Assembly: GCA_023375785.1 (NCBI GenBank)
Contig: SZWC01001207.1
Span: 6,102 to 70,101 of the forward strand
Length of the DNA: 64,000 bases
From: Penium margaritaceum
Lineage: Eukaryota > Streptophyta > Zygnematophyceae > Desmidiales > Peniaceae
Direction: 5' to 3'
Shown in pieces: positions 23,195 through 35,500 of the stretch (the stretch's first letter is position 1; each line of letters opens with the position of its first letter). Under the pieces are notes generated by a model. The model was not told where the DNA came from. It ran no database searches and worked only from the letters and a program-made list of their open reading frames with translations. A program made the position numbers and the translations under genes.

Positions 23195-23879
23195 TGTTGT
23201 TGTTCTATGCCCCATGGCCACTGCTATGGCTTGACGGACAGGTTGGGCATGCACTGCTCCCTTGGAGTGAGTCCCCCAAACCTTGTTCGTGGCGTAAGTC
23301 CAAGCGAGACACCAGAAGTCCAGCGCAATAACATATTGGACTCAGGGAAAACAGGTCCTGTGATCGAGTCTTGATGTGCGCAGGAGGTTCTTTGACCTTC
23401 TAGCACAGGGGAACTTTGTTAAACATTTCTCCATACATGAGGAGAGTGCGCCACTTGGCGGTCAGTAGATGCGCCAATTGGCGGACTGGTGAAGTGGTGT
23501 GGAGTGACCACCCCAAAAGTGCCACCACCCACACACCTTAGAAGCCAGGCCTAGGACTATATGTACCAGGCTCATTCCTCATTCTAATTACACAATTTGG
23601 CCTTAGATTCTCCTCACAGAGTTGTCCAACTAAGGAACAGTAAAAAGAAGACACTGGTTGGTCTAAGCCCGAGGAGTTAGTCTTTGACTAGCACCTCGTG
23701 CAAAAGTGACCAAGTGTTAAGTGGACACAGTTGCTAGCAAGTGATTACCTAGGAGTTGCTCAGTGTGGAACCGTGATCCTGAAGGTGATATCTTCTCCTA
23801 GCTGAAATGCTAGGAGCGAACGGCCGGTGCTATTGTGTCGGCCCTGTTTTCTAGTCCGTTTGCCTCAGGCCGGTTGACA
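23195..23879 (+). repeat. 3' LTR of Copia-B (685 bp)
   Basis: It begins TGTTGTTGTTCTATGC and ends CCGGTTGACA. It is clearly different from Copia-A LTRs apart from the ends. Inside are a short direct repeat (gcgccacttggcgg and gcgccaattggcgg near 23450-23485) and a possible TATA-like tatatgta near 23560. The following agttc is the candidate target sequence; the partner at the 5' end is lost. Confidence 0.85.
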
Positions 23880-24360
23880 AGTTCATCCTCTTGGCAATGC
23901 CATTACTTTGGGGATTGTAAGGGGTGGTTTGCTCATGGCGGATGCCACGATGCTTGAGCCAAGGCTTGCATGCCTCGTACTCACCCCCGTTGTCACTTCG
24001 GAGCATCTTCACTTTCTTGGACGTTTGCCGCTCTACCATGGCGACGAATGCGAGGAGCTTCTCCTTGAACTCTCCCTTTGTTTTCAGGAAGTAGATCCAC
24101 AAATTGCAGTTGTGGTCATCAATGAAGGTCAGGAAGTACTTGCTTCCTGTGTTAGAAGGTGTGCGGAAGGGTCCACACACGTCACTGTGTATTCATTCCA
24201 AGACATGCTCTGCTCGTTGAACTCCTCTCCCAAACGGCTTCTTCTTTACCTTCGCTTGGAGGCATGGTTCATACAATGTACACCCTTGGCCATGTTTCAC
24301 GGTACACCCTTCCATTCCACGGACTACCTCTTGCTCTTGCATCTTCTGTAGCGTGCTGTT
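23880..24360 (-). pseudogene. Copia-A integrase remains (minus strand)
   Basis: The minus strand encodes CGPFRTPSNTGSKYFLTF, then LRSDNGGEYEACKPWL and HEQTTPYNPQSNGIAKRMN. These cover the first two catalytic Asp residues of the rve core and reach toward the third catalytic position. The integrase ends abruptly at the junction with the Copia-B LTR. Broken. Confidence 0.83.
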
Positions 24361-24389
24361 AGCCAAGTGGTTAAATTGTCGTTGCCACA

Positions 24390-25781
24390 GCAGAGCGTCA
24401 GTGTCCTTGGTTGATGTGGCCGCCGTCATGGTCGCTGGCGGTGCATCCTTTGGCTCCAGTGCCACTGTCTTGGTGGCACATGCGAGTCCCTCATCCGACA
24501 CCTTGGTGACTTTGGTTTGAAGCACGTAGAGGTTGTCAACTTTTGGAACTTTAAGCATGAGGTCGTCTTTGGTGTACACAATCTGGATTTCCTCATTTTT
24601 AGGGCCACAGCTTCCTTGTTGGTGAATACCAGTGTCATGTTGTTGTCAGTGATTTGTGAGACTCACAGCAAGTTGGCGGCAAACCAGGACATGTACACCA
24701 CCTTTTGAAGGTTGAACGCCTTTTCCGCACCGTTTACGTTGAACGTGATCACCTTGTCCCCTTTGCCCATGGCTCGGACGACGCCACCATTTGTACACTT
24801 TATGTGCATGACAGATTCAGCCATGGAGACAAATCCACCCTTCTCTTTTGATGACTGGTGGTTGGTGCCCGAGTCAAGGAAGAATACCCGGGGCCTAAGG
24901 ATCGCTGCCCCCTTCATGGGCAGCCCCCTAGCCAACGTGTTGGTGAGCTCCTTCTTCTCCTTGTAACCTTTGTACCCATCTTCTTTCTTTGGAATACGAC
25001 AGTCCCTAGCTCAGTGCCCAACCTTGCCACAGTTGTGACAGTTGCCGGGCTTCTTGGAACTCTTCCCTCCACCATTTCCTTTCCCTCCACCACCACCGCT
25101 TCCGCTGTTTCCTTGACTGGAGCGAGAAATTGCACTTTGTCCACCAAAGCGAGAGGCATAGGATGAGATGTTTGCCTCACAGCCATTGCGTTGCATGGAC
25201 TTGTTGCGGACGTGTTTGGCGACAGCCTCATATGTCAGATCTGCCTCCTTCCAAACGCCAAATACGGTGATCAAGGACCCCCAACTTTCCGGCAGTACCA
25301 TTAGAAGAATCATGTCACGCATGTTGGAGTCGATATTCAATTCCATTTACTGGACCTTTTGCAGCGCGTTGTCGAATGACTACAAAAATCTGAGTAACGA
25401 TTCTCCTTTCCTCACCCTCATCCATATCAACCTTTGGAAGATGAAGAGTCGGTTTGCTAGGGTGTTTGATTGATGCATGCGTGAGAGCTTTGCATAGGCC
25501 TCCGCAGCCAACGTGTATCATGTTATGTGGGAGTGTTGAGTCTCGTTGATGGACGCCACAAGAATGGCGAGAACCATGTTGTTCTTCATCGTCCATGCTG
25601 CAAGGTCAACCACATGCATCATCACCATGGCATCGGCGGGTGCAATCTCGGTCCCTTTTGGGATGTCGAGGTAGCCACGCACATTCATGAAAACTTCAAA
25701 CTGCCGTTTCCACAAGGGAAAACCTGTCTCCGTGAATTTCGACATACCCGCCTCAAGGCGGGCTTGAGTCGGATCTGCCAT
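24390..25781 (-). pseudogene. Copia-A gag and protease remains (minus strand)
   Basis: The gag start is at 25781 (MADPTQARLEAGMSKF), nearly identical to the copy at 54903. Further down are the zinc-knuckle region (about 25000-25045), the protease segment with FLDSGTNHQSSKEKGG, and the GAG-pre-integrase part. All lie in order on the minus strand but in several frames. Confidence 0.84.
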
Positions 25782-26174
25782 TTCCTGCGGTTGCTCGTCT
25801 TCTCTGCTTTGCTGCTACTCTGCTTCGTTTAGGCCGATGAGGCTGATGAGGCTGCTGACTGCGACCGTTGTCAAAGGTGTAGTTGGTTCCGTTGCATACC
25901 CCTCCCGCCGATGATCACCTAAGGCGATGGTGTCGTCATGAGAGAACGGACTTGGGGTCTTATCACCTTCTACAAAGGAGTAGAGCTTAGTCCCGTTGGG
26001 GCTCGAGGGTATTATCCTACATAGACAAAGCTGTTCCTCGTCCCCTAGTCCGCCAAGTGCGCGAACCCTACCTGAAGAGGCTGATGGAGCTGATGGAGTA
26101 GATGGAGCCGTCCGATGTTCGTGTCCCTGTTGTACCCGTGCACCCTGCAAGACCAGAAGTTTGGGCCGATAAGG

Positions 26175-26189
26175 GTGGGTCCATAACCC
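26175..26189 (-). other. Copia-A primer binding site (anticodon arm of initiator Met tRNA)
   Basis: On the minus strand this reads GGGTTATGGACCCAC, two bases after the LTR end. It is one base different from the site at 54473-54487 and complementary to the anticodon stem-loop of initiator Met tRNA, not to the usual 3' end. Confidence 0.75.
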
Positions 26190-26191
26190 TT

Positions 26192-26552
26192 TGTCAATGC
26201 ACTGGATAGCAACAGTCTAGAAAACAGGTCCCGACATGGGAGGTCGCCACCCGCTCTTAGTATTGCAACCAAGACAACATATCACCCTGGAACGAGGGAT
26301 CCACACTTTAGGTTTGTTTGGTTTGCAACCTCACGAAGTCCGCATGTTGGTCTTTAGTGTCTACCTTTGGTTGGACACTCTGTTACGAGTGTCCAAAGGC
26401 AAGAACTGTAAATAGATGCATGCAAGGTACAAGCTTTTATACTTGTAGAGCTTTGCTAAAGCTTCTTCTTGTAGTGGCTCCACTGAAGCCAACCTCAACC
26501 TACAGTCATACTTGGCGCGTCCTTTGACCACCAAGTATCATCCTCAAGGCAT
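26192..26552 (-). repeat. 5' LTR of minus-strand Copia-A, truncated
   Basis: This matches the inner ~360 bp of the Copia-A LTR (R/U5 and part of U3, including the TATA-like region near 26436). It breaks off at the 20-bp array at about 26553, so the first ~290 bp of the LTR, including the tRNA-like segment, are missing. Confidence 0.85.
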
Positions 26553-29500
26553 GCGAATGGAGGAGCAAGCCAGAGAATGGTGAAGAAAGCCAGTGAATGG
26601 TGGAGCAAGCAAGAGAAAGTTGAAGCAAGCCAGAGAAAGGTGGAGCAAGCCAGGGGAAGGTGGAGCAAGCGAGAGAAAGTTGATTCAAGCCAGAAAAAGG
26701 TGGAGCAAACCAGGGAAAGGTGGATCAAGCCAGATAAACGTGGTGAAAGCCAGAAAAAGGTGGAGTTAGCCAGAGCAAATGGTGCAAGCCAGAGAACGGT
26801 GGAGCAAGCTAGAGAACGGTGGAGCAAGCCAGCAAGAGGTGGGGCAAGCCAGACAAAAATGGAGAAAATCAGAGAAAGGTAGAGCAAGCCAGAAAAAGGT
26901 GAAGCAAGCCAGAGACAGGTGGAGCAGGCAAGAGAAACGTAGAGAAATCTAGGGAAAGGTGGAGCAAGCCACCAAAAGGCAGAGCAAGCCAGAGAATGGT
27001 GGTGCAAGCCAGGGAACAGTGGAGCAAGCCATAGAAAGGTGGAATAAGCCAGGGAAAGGTGGAGCAAGCAAGAAAAAGGTAGAGAAAGACAAAGAAAGGT
27101 GAAGAACACCAGGGAAAGGTGGAGCAAGCCAGAGAAAGGTGGAGCAAGCCAGAGAACGTTGGAGCAAGCCAGAACAAGGTGGAGTAAGTAAGAGAAAGGT
27201 AGAGCAAGCCAGCAAACAGTGGAGCAAGCATGAAACGGTGGAGCATGCCAGAGAACGGTGGAGCAAGCCAGAGAAAGGTGGACCAAGCCATGGAAAGGTG
27301 GAGCAAGCCAGGCAACGGTCGGGTAATCTAGAGAAAGGTGGAGCAAGTCAGAGAACGATGGAGCAAGCCAAAGAGCGGTAGAGCAAGCCAAAGAAGGGCG
27401 GAGCGAGCCAGAGAGAGGTGGAGCAAGCCAGAGAAAATTGGAGCAAGCCAGAGAAAGGTGGAGCAAGCCAAAGAAGATGAAGCAAGCCACTGAAATGTGG
27501 AGCAGGCAAGAGAACAGTGGAGCAAGCCAGAAAGAGGTCAAGCAAGCCAGAGCACGGTGGAGCAAGTACGAGAACGGTGGAGCAAGGCAGAGAAAGGTGG
27601 AGCAAGCCATAGAAAGGTGGAGCAAGCCAGAGAACGGTGGAGCAAGCCAGAGAAAGGTGGAGCAAGCCAGATAAAGGTGAAGCAGGCCAGGGAAAGGCGG
27701 AGAAGGCCAGAGAATGGCAGAGGCCAGACAACGGTGAAGCAAGCCAGGGAACAGAGGACCAGTCAGAGAAAGGTGGAGCAAGCCAGAGAAAGGTGGAGTA
27801 AGCCAGAGAATGGTGGAGCAAGCCAGAGAAAGGTGGAGCAAGCCAAAGAAAGGTAGAGCAGGCCAGACAAAGGTGGGGCAAGCCAAAGAAAGGGGTGCAA
27901 GTGAGAGAACAGTGGAGAAAGCTAGAGAATGGTGGAGCAATCCAGAGAATGGTGGAGCAAGGCAGGGAAAGGAGGAGCAAGCCAGAAAATGGTGGAGCAG
28001 GCCAGAGAACGGTGGAGCAAGCCACTGAAAGGTGGAGCAAGCCAGAAAAAGGTAAAGAAAGCCAGAGAATGATGGAGCAAACCAGAGAAAGATGGAGCGA
28101 GCCAGAGAAAGTTGGAGCAAGCCAGGGAAAGGTGGAGCAATCTAGACAAAGGTCCAGCAAGCGAGGAAAAGGCGGAGCAAGCCAGAGAAAGGTGGAGCAA
28201 GCCAGAGAAAGGTAGAGAAAGCCAGGGAAAGGTGGAGCAAGCTAGGGAAAGGTGAAGCAAGCCAGAGAAATGTGGAACAAACAGGGAAAGGTAAAGCAAG
28301 CAAGAGAAAGGTGGCGCAAGCTAGATAACAGTGAAGCAAGCCAGAGAAAGGTGGAGCAAGCCAAAGAACAGTGGAGGAAGCCATTAAAAGGTAGACCAAG
28401 ACAGGGAAGGGTGGAGCAAGCCAGAGAAAGGCGGAGAAAGCGAGAGAAAGGTGGATCAAGCCAGAGAAACATTGAGCAAGTCAGAGAAAAATAGAGCAAG
28501 CCTTAGGGACATGGAGAAAGTCAGAGAACGGTGGAGCAAGCCAAAGTAGAGTGCAGAAAGCCAGAGAATGGTGGGGCAAGCCAGAGAATGGTAGAGCAAG
28601 ACAGAGAGAGTTTGAGAAAGCCACAGAAAGGTGCAGTAAGCCAGAGAAAGGTCGAGCAAGCCAGAAAGCGGTGGAGCAAGCCAGAGAACGGTAGAGCAGG
28701 TCAGAGAAAGGTGGAGCAAGCCAGAGAAAGGTGGGGCATGCCAGAGAAAGGTGGAGAAAGCCAGAGAAAGGTTGAGCAAGCCACATAATGGTGGAGCAAG
28801 CCAGAAAAAGGTGGATCAAGCCAGAGAAAGGAGGAGCAAGCAAGAGAGAGGTGGAGAAATGATGAGAAAGGTGGAGCAAGCCTGAGAAAGGTTGAGCAAG
28901 CAAGAGAGAGGAGGAGCAAGCCAGAGAAAGGTGGAGCAAGCCAGAAAAAGGTAGAGCAAGCCAGAGAAAGGAGGAGCAAGCCAGGGAAAAGTGGGGCAAG
29001 CCAGAGAAAGGTGGACCAAGTCCAAGAAAGGTGGAGAAAGTCAGGGAAAGGTGGAGCAAGCAAGGGAAAGAAGAAGCAAGCCAGAGAAAGTTGGAGCAAG
29101 CCACAGAAAGGTGTAGAAAACCAGTTCTACGTGGAGCAGCCAGAGAGAGGTGAAGCAGGCACCAGAAAGGTGGAACAAGCAAAAAAACAGTGTAGCAAGC
29201 CATCAAAAGGTGGAGCAAGCCATCATAAGCTGGAGCAAGCCATCATAAGGTGGATCAAGCCAGAGAACAGTGGAGCAAGCCAGGGAGCAGTGGAGCAAGC
29301 CATAGAAAGGTGGAGCAAGCCAGGGAAAGGTGGAGCAAGCCAGACAAAGGTAGAGGAAGACAGAGAAAGGGGGAGCAAGCCGAGGAAAGGTGGATCAAGC
29401 CAGAGAAAGGTGGAGCAAGCCACAGACCAGTGAGGCAAGCCTGAGAAGGGTGGAGTAAGCCAGAAAAAGTTTGAGCAAGCCAAACAAAGGTGGAGCAAAC

Positions 29501-32500
29501 CAGAGAAAGCTTGAGCACACCAGAGAAAGGTGGAGCAAGCATGAGAAACGAATAGCAAGCTAGGGAAGGGTGGAGCACACCAGAGAAAGGTGGAGCAAGC
29601 CAAAGAAAGGTGGAGCAAGCCAGAGAGAGGTAGGGCAACCCTGAAAAAGGTGAAGCTAGCCAGGGAAAGGTTGAGCAAGCCAGAAAAAGGTGGAGCAGGC
29701 CAGGAAAACGTGGAGTAATCAATGGAAAGGTGGAGCAAGCCAGACAACGGTGGAGCAAGCCAGAGAACAGTGGACAAGCAAGAGAAAGGTGGAGCAAGCC
29801 AAAGAAAGGTGGAATAAGCCAGAGAATGGAGGAGCAAGCCAGAGAATGGTGAAGCAAGCCAGTGAATGGTGGAGCAAGCAAGAGAAAGTTGGAGCAAGCC
29901 AGAGAAAGGTGGAGCAAGCCAAGGGAACGTGGAGCAAGCGAGAGAAAGGTGACGCAAGCCAGAGAAAGGTGGAGCAAACCAGGGAAAGGTGGAGCAAGCC
30001 AGATAAAGGTGGTGAGAGCCAGAAAGCTGTGGAGTTAGCCAAAGAAAATGGTGCAAGCCAGCGAACGGTGGAGCAAGCTAGAGAAAGGTGGAGCAGACCA
30101 GCAAGAGGTGGGGCAAGCCAGACAAAAATGGAGCAAATCAGAGAAGGTAGAGCAAGCCAGAGAAAGGTGAAGTAAGCCAGAGACAGGTGGAGCAGGCAAG
30201 ATAAACGTGGAGCAATCCAGGGAAAGGTGGAGCAAGCCATCAAAAGGCAGAGCAAGCCAGAGAATGGTGGTGCAAGCCAGGGAACAGTGGAGCTAGCCAT
30301 AGAAAGGTGGAATTAGCCAGGGAAAGGTGGAGCAAGCCAGACAAAGGTTAAGCAAGACAAAGAAAGTTGAGCAACACCAGGGAAAGGTGGAGCAAGCCAG
30401 AGAAAGGTGGAGCAAGCCAGAGAACATTGGAGCAGGCCAGAAGAAGGTGGAGTAAGCAAGAGAAAGGAAGAGCAAGCCAGCAAACAGTGGAGCAAGCATG
30501 AAACGGTGGAGCAAGCCAGAGAACGGTGGAGGAAGCCAGAGAAAGGTGGAGAAAGCCAGGGAAAGGTGGAGCAAGCCAGGCAAAATTCGGGCAATCTAGA
30601 GAAAGGTGGAGCAAGTCAGAGAACGATGAAGCAATCCAGAGAGTGGTAGAGCAAGCCAGAGAAGTGCGGAGCGAGCCAGAGAAAATTAAAGCAAGCCAGA
30701 GAAAATTGGAGCAAGCCAGAGAAAGGTGGAGCAGGCAAGAGAACGGTGGAGCAAGCCAGAAAGAGGTGAAGCAAGCCAGAGCACGGTGGAGCAAGTAAGA
30801 GAATGGTGGAGCAAGGCATAGAAAGGTGGAGCAAGCCAGAGAACGGTGGAGCAAGCCAGAGAAAGGTGGAGCAAGCCAGATAAAGGTAAAGCAGGCCAGG
30901 GAAAGGCAGAGCAGGCCACAGAATGGCGGAGGCCAGACAACGGTGGAGAAAGCCAGGGAACAGAGGACCAGTCAGAGAAAGGTGGAGCAAGCCAGAGAAA
31001 GTTGGAGTAAGCCAGAGAATGGTGGAGCAAGCCAGAGAAAGGTGGAGCAAGCCAAAGAAAGGGGTGCATGTGAGAGAACGGTGGAGAAAGCTAGAGAATG
31101 GTGGAGCACGCCAGAGAATGGTGGAGCAAGCTAGAGGACGATAGAGCAGGCCAGAGAACGGTGGAACAAGCCATTGAAAGGTGGAGCAAGACAGAAAAAG
31201 GTGAAGTAAGCCAGAGAATGATGGAGCAAACCAGAGAAAGATGGAGCAAGCCAGAGAAAGTTGGAGCAAGCCAGGGAAAGTTGGAGCAATCTAGAGAAAG
31301 GTCCAGCAAGCGAGGAAAAGGCGGAGCAAGCCAGAGAAAGGTGGAGCAAGCCAGAGAAACGTAGAGCAAGCCAGGGGTAGGTGGAGCAAGCTAGGGAAAG
31401 GTGAAGCAAGCCAGAGAAAGGTGAAGCAAACATGGAAAGGTAAAGCAAGCAAGAGAAAGGTGGAGCAAGCTAGAGAACAGTGCAGCAAGCCAGAGAAAGG
31501 TGGAGCAAGCCAAGGAACAGTGGAGGAAGCCAGAAAAAGGTAGACCAAGACAGGGAAGGGTGGAGCAAGCCAGAGAAAGGCGGAGCAAGCCAGAGAAAGG
31601 TGGATCAAGCCAGAGAAACATGGAGCAAGTCAGAGAAAGGTAGAGCAAGCCAAAGGGACGTGGAGAAAGTCAGAGAACGGTGGAGCAAGCCAAAGTAGAG
31701 TGCAGAAAGCCACATAATGGTGGAGCAAGCCACAGAATGGTAGAGAAAGACAGAGAAAGTTTGAGCAAGCCACATAATGGTGGAGCAAGCCAGAAAAGGT
31801 GGATCAAGCCAGAGAAAGGAGCAGCAAGCAAGAGAGAGGTGGAGCAATGCTGAGAAAGGTAAAGCAAGCATGAGAAATTTTGAGCAAGCAAGAGAGAGGT
31901 GGAGCAAGCCAGAGAAGGGTGGAGCAAGCCAGAAAAAGGTGGAGCAAGCCAGAGAAAGGAGGAGCAAGCCAAGGAAAAGTGGAGCAAGCCAGAGAAAGGT
32001 GGACCAAGTCTAAGAAATGTGGAGCAAGTCAGGGAAAGGTGGAGCAAGCAAGGGAAAAGTGAAGCGAGCCAGAGAAAGTTGGAGCAAGCCACAGAAAGGT
32101 GTAGAAAACCAGTTCTAAGTGGAGCAGCCAGAGAAAGGTGAAGCAAGCAATAGAAAGGTGGAACAAGCAAGAAAACGGTGTAGCAAGCCATCAAAAGGTG
32201 GAGCAAGCCATCATAAGGTGGAGCAAGCCATCATAAGTTGGAGCAATCCAGAGAACGGTGGAGCAAGCCAGGGAACGGTGGAGCAAGCCATAGAAAGGAG
32301 GAGCAATCCAGGGATGATGATGCAAGCCAGACAAAGGTAGAGGAAGACAGAGAAAGGGGGAGCAAGCCGATGAAAGGTGGATCAAGCCAGAGAAAGGTGG
32401 AGCAAGCCAAAGAACAATGAGGCAAGCCTGAGAAGGGTGGAGTAAGCCAGAAAAAGTTTGAGCAAGCCAAAAAAAGGTGGAGCAAGCCAGTGAAAGCTCG

Positions 32501-35500
32501 CGAACACCAGAGAAAGGTGGAGCAAGCATGAGAAATGTATAGCAAGCTAGGGAAGGGTGGAGCACACCAGAGAAAGGTGGAGCAAGCCAAAGAAAGGTGG
32601 AGCAAGCCAGAGAGAGGTAGGGCAACCCAGAGAAAGTTGAAGCTAGCCAGGGAAAGGTTGAGAAAGCCAGAAAAAGGTGGAGCAGGCCAGGAAAACGTGG
32701 AGCAATCCATGGAAAGGTGGAGCAAGCCAGAGAAAAGTGGAGTAAGCAAGAGAACGCTGGAGAACGCCAGACAAAGGTGGAGCAAGCCAGAGAACGGTGG
32801 AGCAGGCCAGAAAAAGTTGGATCAAGCCAGAAAAAGGTTGAGCAAGCCGTAGAAAGATGGAGTAAGTTAGATAACGGTGGAGCAAGTCAGAGAAAGGTCG
32901 AGCAAGCCAGAGAAAGGTGGAGCAAGCCAGGGAAAGGTGGAGCAAGCCAAAGAAAGGTGGAGCAAGCCAGAGAAAGTTGGATCAATAAAGGTGGAGCAAG
33001 CCAGATAAAGGTGGAGCAGTCCAGGGAAAGGTGGAGCAAGCCAGAGAAAGGTGGAGCAATTCAGAGAACGGTGGAAAAATCCAGAGAAAGGTGGAGCACG
33101 CAAGAGAACACTGGAGCAAGCCAGGTGGAGCAAGCCACAGAAAGGTGGAGAAAGCCAGGGAAAGGTGGAGCAGGCCAGAGAAAGCTGGAGCAAGCCAGAG
33201 AAAGATGGAGCAAGCCAGGGAAACGTGGAGCAAGCAAGTGAAAGGCAAAGCAAGCCAAAGAAAGGTGGAGCTTTCCAGAGAACGTTTGAGCAATCCAGAA
33301 GCGGTGGAGCAAGTGAGAGAACGGTGGAGCAAGCCAGATAAAGACGGAGCAAACCAGAGAGCTGTGGAGAAAGCCAGAGAAAAGTGGAGCAAGCTGCAGA
33401 ACGGTGGAGCAAGCCAACAAACGGTTGAGTGAGCCAGAGAAAGGTTGAGTAAGCCAAAGAAAGGTGGAGCAAGCCAGAGAAAGGTGGAGCAAGCCAGGGA
33501 AAGGTGGAGCAAGCCTGAGAAAGGTTGAGCAAGCAAGGGAAAGATGGACCAAGCTAAGGGAAAGTGGAGCAAGCCAGGGAACGATGCAACAAGCCAGAGA
33601 AAAGTGGAGCAAGCCAGAGAAAGAAGATGAAAACAGAGAACGGTGGAGCAAGCCAGAGAAAGGTGGAGCAAGCCAGAAAAAGGGAGAAGCAAGCCCGATA
33701 AAGGTGAAGCAAGCCAGGGAAATATGGAGAATGCCAAAGAAAGGTGGAAAAATCCAGAGAAAGGTGAAGCAAGCCAAAGAAAGGTGAAGCAAGCCAGAGA
33801 AAGGTGGAGCAAGCCAGAGAACGGTGGAGCAAGCCAGAGAAAGGTGGAGCAAGCAAGGGAAAGACAGAGTAAGCCAGAGAAAGGTGGAGCTTGCCAGAGA
33901 ACATTTGAGCAATGCAGAAGCGGTGGAGTAAGTGAGAGAATGGTGGAGCAAGCCAGATAAAGGTATTGCAAGCCAGAGAAGGGTGGAGCAAACCAGAGAG
34001 CGGTGGAGAAAGGCAAAGAAAAGTGGAGCAAGCTGGAAAACGGTGAAGCAAGCCAGAAAATGGTGGAGTGAGCCAGAGAAAGGTGGAGTAAGCCAAAGAA
34101 AGGTGGACCAAGCCAGCAAAAGGTGGAGCAAGTCGGGAGAAATGGGAGCAAGCCAGAGAAAGGTTGAGCAAGCCAGGGAAAGATGGAGCAAGCCAGAAAA
34201 AGGTGGAGTAAGACAGAGAAAGGTGGAGCAAGCCAGGGAAAGGTGGAGCAAGCCAGAGAAAGGTGAAGCAAGCCAGAGATAGATGGAGCAAGCCAGGAAA
34301 ATGTAGAGCAAGCCAGAGCAAGGTGGTGCAAGTCAGAGAATGGTGGAGCAAGTGATAGATAGGTGGAGCAGGCCAAAGAAAGGTGGAGAACGAAAGAGAA
34401 CGGTAGAGCAAGTGAGAGAAAGGTTGAGCAAGCCATAGAACGGTGGAGAGAGCCAGAGAAAGGTGGAGCAAGCCCGATAAAGGTGGAGCAAACCAAAGAA
34501 AGGTGGACCAAGCCAGATGAAGGTGGAGCAAGGTTAAGAACAGTGAATCAAGCCAGAGAAAGGTGGAGCAAGCCAGGGAAAGGTGGATCAAGCCAGAGAA
34601 AGGTGGAGCAAGCCCGATAAAGGTGGAGCAAACCAAAGAAAGGTGGACCAAGCCAGATGAAGGTGGAGCAAGGTTAAGAACAGTGAATCAAGCCAGAGAA
34701 AGGTGGAGCAAGCCAGGGAAAGGTGGATCAAGCCAGAGAAAGGTGGAGCAAGCCAGGGAAACGTGGAGCAAGCCAGAGAAGGGGAGAGCAAGCCAGGGAA
34801 AGGTGAAGCAAGCCAAGAAAATGATGAGCAAGGCAAGGAAAGGTGGAGTAAGCCAGAGAACGGTGTAGCAAGCCATATACTGGTGGAGCAAGCCAGACGA
34901 TATTGCAGGACGCCACATAACGGTGGATCAAGAGAGAACAAATTGGAGCAAGGAAGAGAATGGTGGAGCATCCCAGAGAAAAGGTGGAGAAAGCCAAATA
35001 AGGGTGGAGCAAGCCAGAAAACGGCGGAGCAGGCCAGAGAAAGGTGGAGCAAGGCAGAGAAAGGTTGAGCAGGCCAGAGACCTGTGGAGCAAGCCAGAGA
35101 AAGGTGGAGCAAGCGAGAGAAAGGTGGAGCAAGCCAGAGAAACGATGATCAAACCAGAGAAAGGTTGAGTAAGCCAAAGAGAATTGGAGGAAGCCACAGA
35201 AAGGTGGAGCATGCCAAGAAAAGGTGCAGCAAGCCAGAGAAAGGTGTAGCAAGCCAAGGAAAGATGGAGCAAGCCAGAAAAAGGTGGAGCAGGTCCTAGA
35301 AAGGTGGATCAAGCGAGGGAAAGGTGGAGAGATCCAGAGAAAGGTCAAGCAAGCCAGAGAAAGGTGGAGCAAGCCAGGGAAAGGTGGAGCAAGCCAGAGA
35401 AAAGTGGAGCAAGCGAGAATGTTGAGAAAGCAAGAAACAGGTGGAGAAAGCCAGGGAAAGGTGGAGCAAGTCAGAGAACGGTGGAGGAGTCCATAGAATG

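Larger units (their letters stand above)
19337..23879 (+). mobile_element. Copia-B element (plus strand), 5' end lost, 3' LTR present
   Basis: A Ty1/copia element of a second family, read on the plus strand. Its order is end of gag, CCHC zinc knuckle, protease, integrase, reverse transcriptase, RNase H, polypurine tract, 3' LTR. This domain order (integrase before RT) is diagnostic of Ty1/copia. The 5' LTR and the start of gag are missing. It ends at 23879, directly against integrase sequence of the minus-strand Copia-A element, so it lies inside that older element. Around ten breaks; not functional. Confidence 0.87.
23880..26552 (-). mobile_element. Copia-A element, 5' portion (minus strand)
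   Basis: Minus-strand order from high to low coordinates: truncated 5' LTR (26192-26552), primer site, leader, gag, zinc knuckle, protease, start of integrase, then a cut at 23880 where the Copia-B LTR abuts. Gag and LTR match the copia element at 53580-59860 closely. The outer edge of the LTR is lost against the 20-bp array. Many breaks. It is probably the other half of the insertion seen at 17781-19336. Confidence 0.84.
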
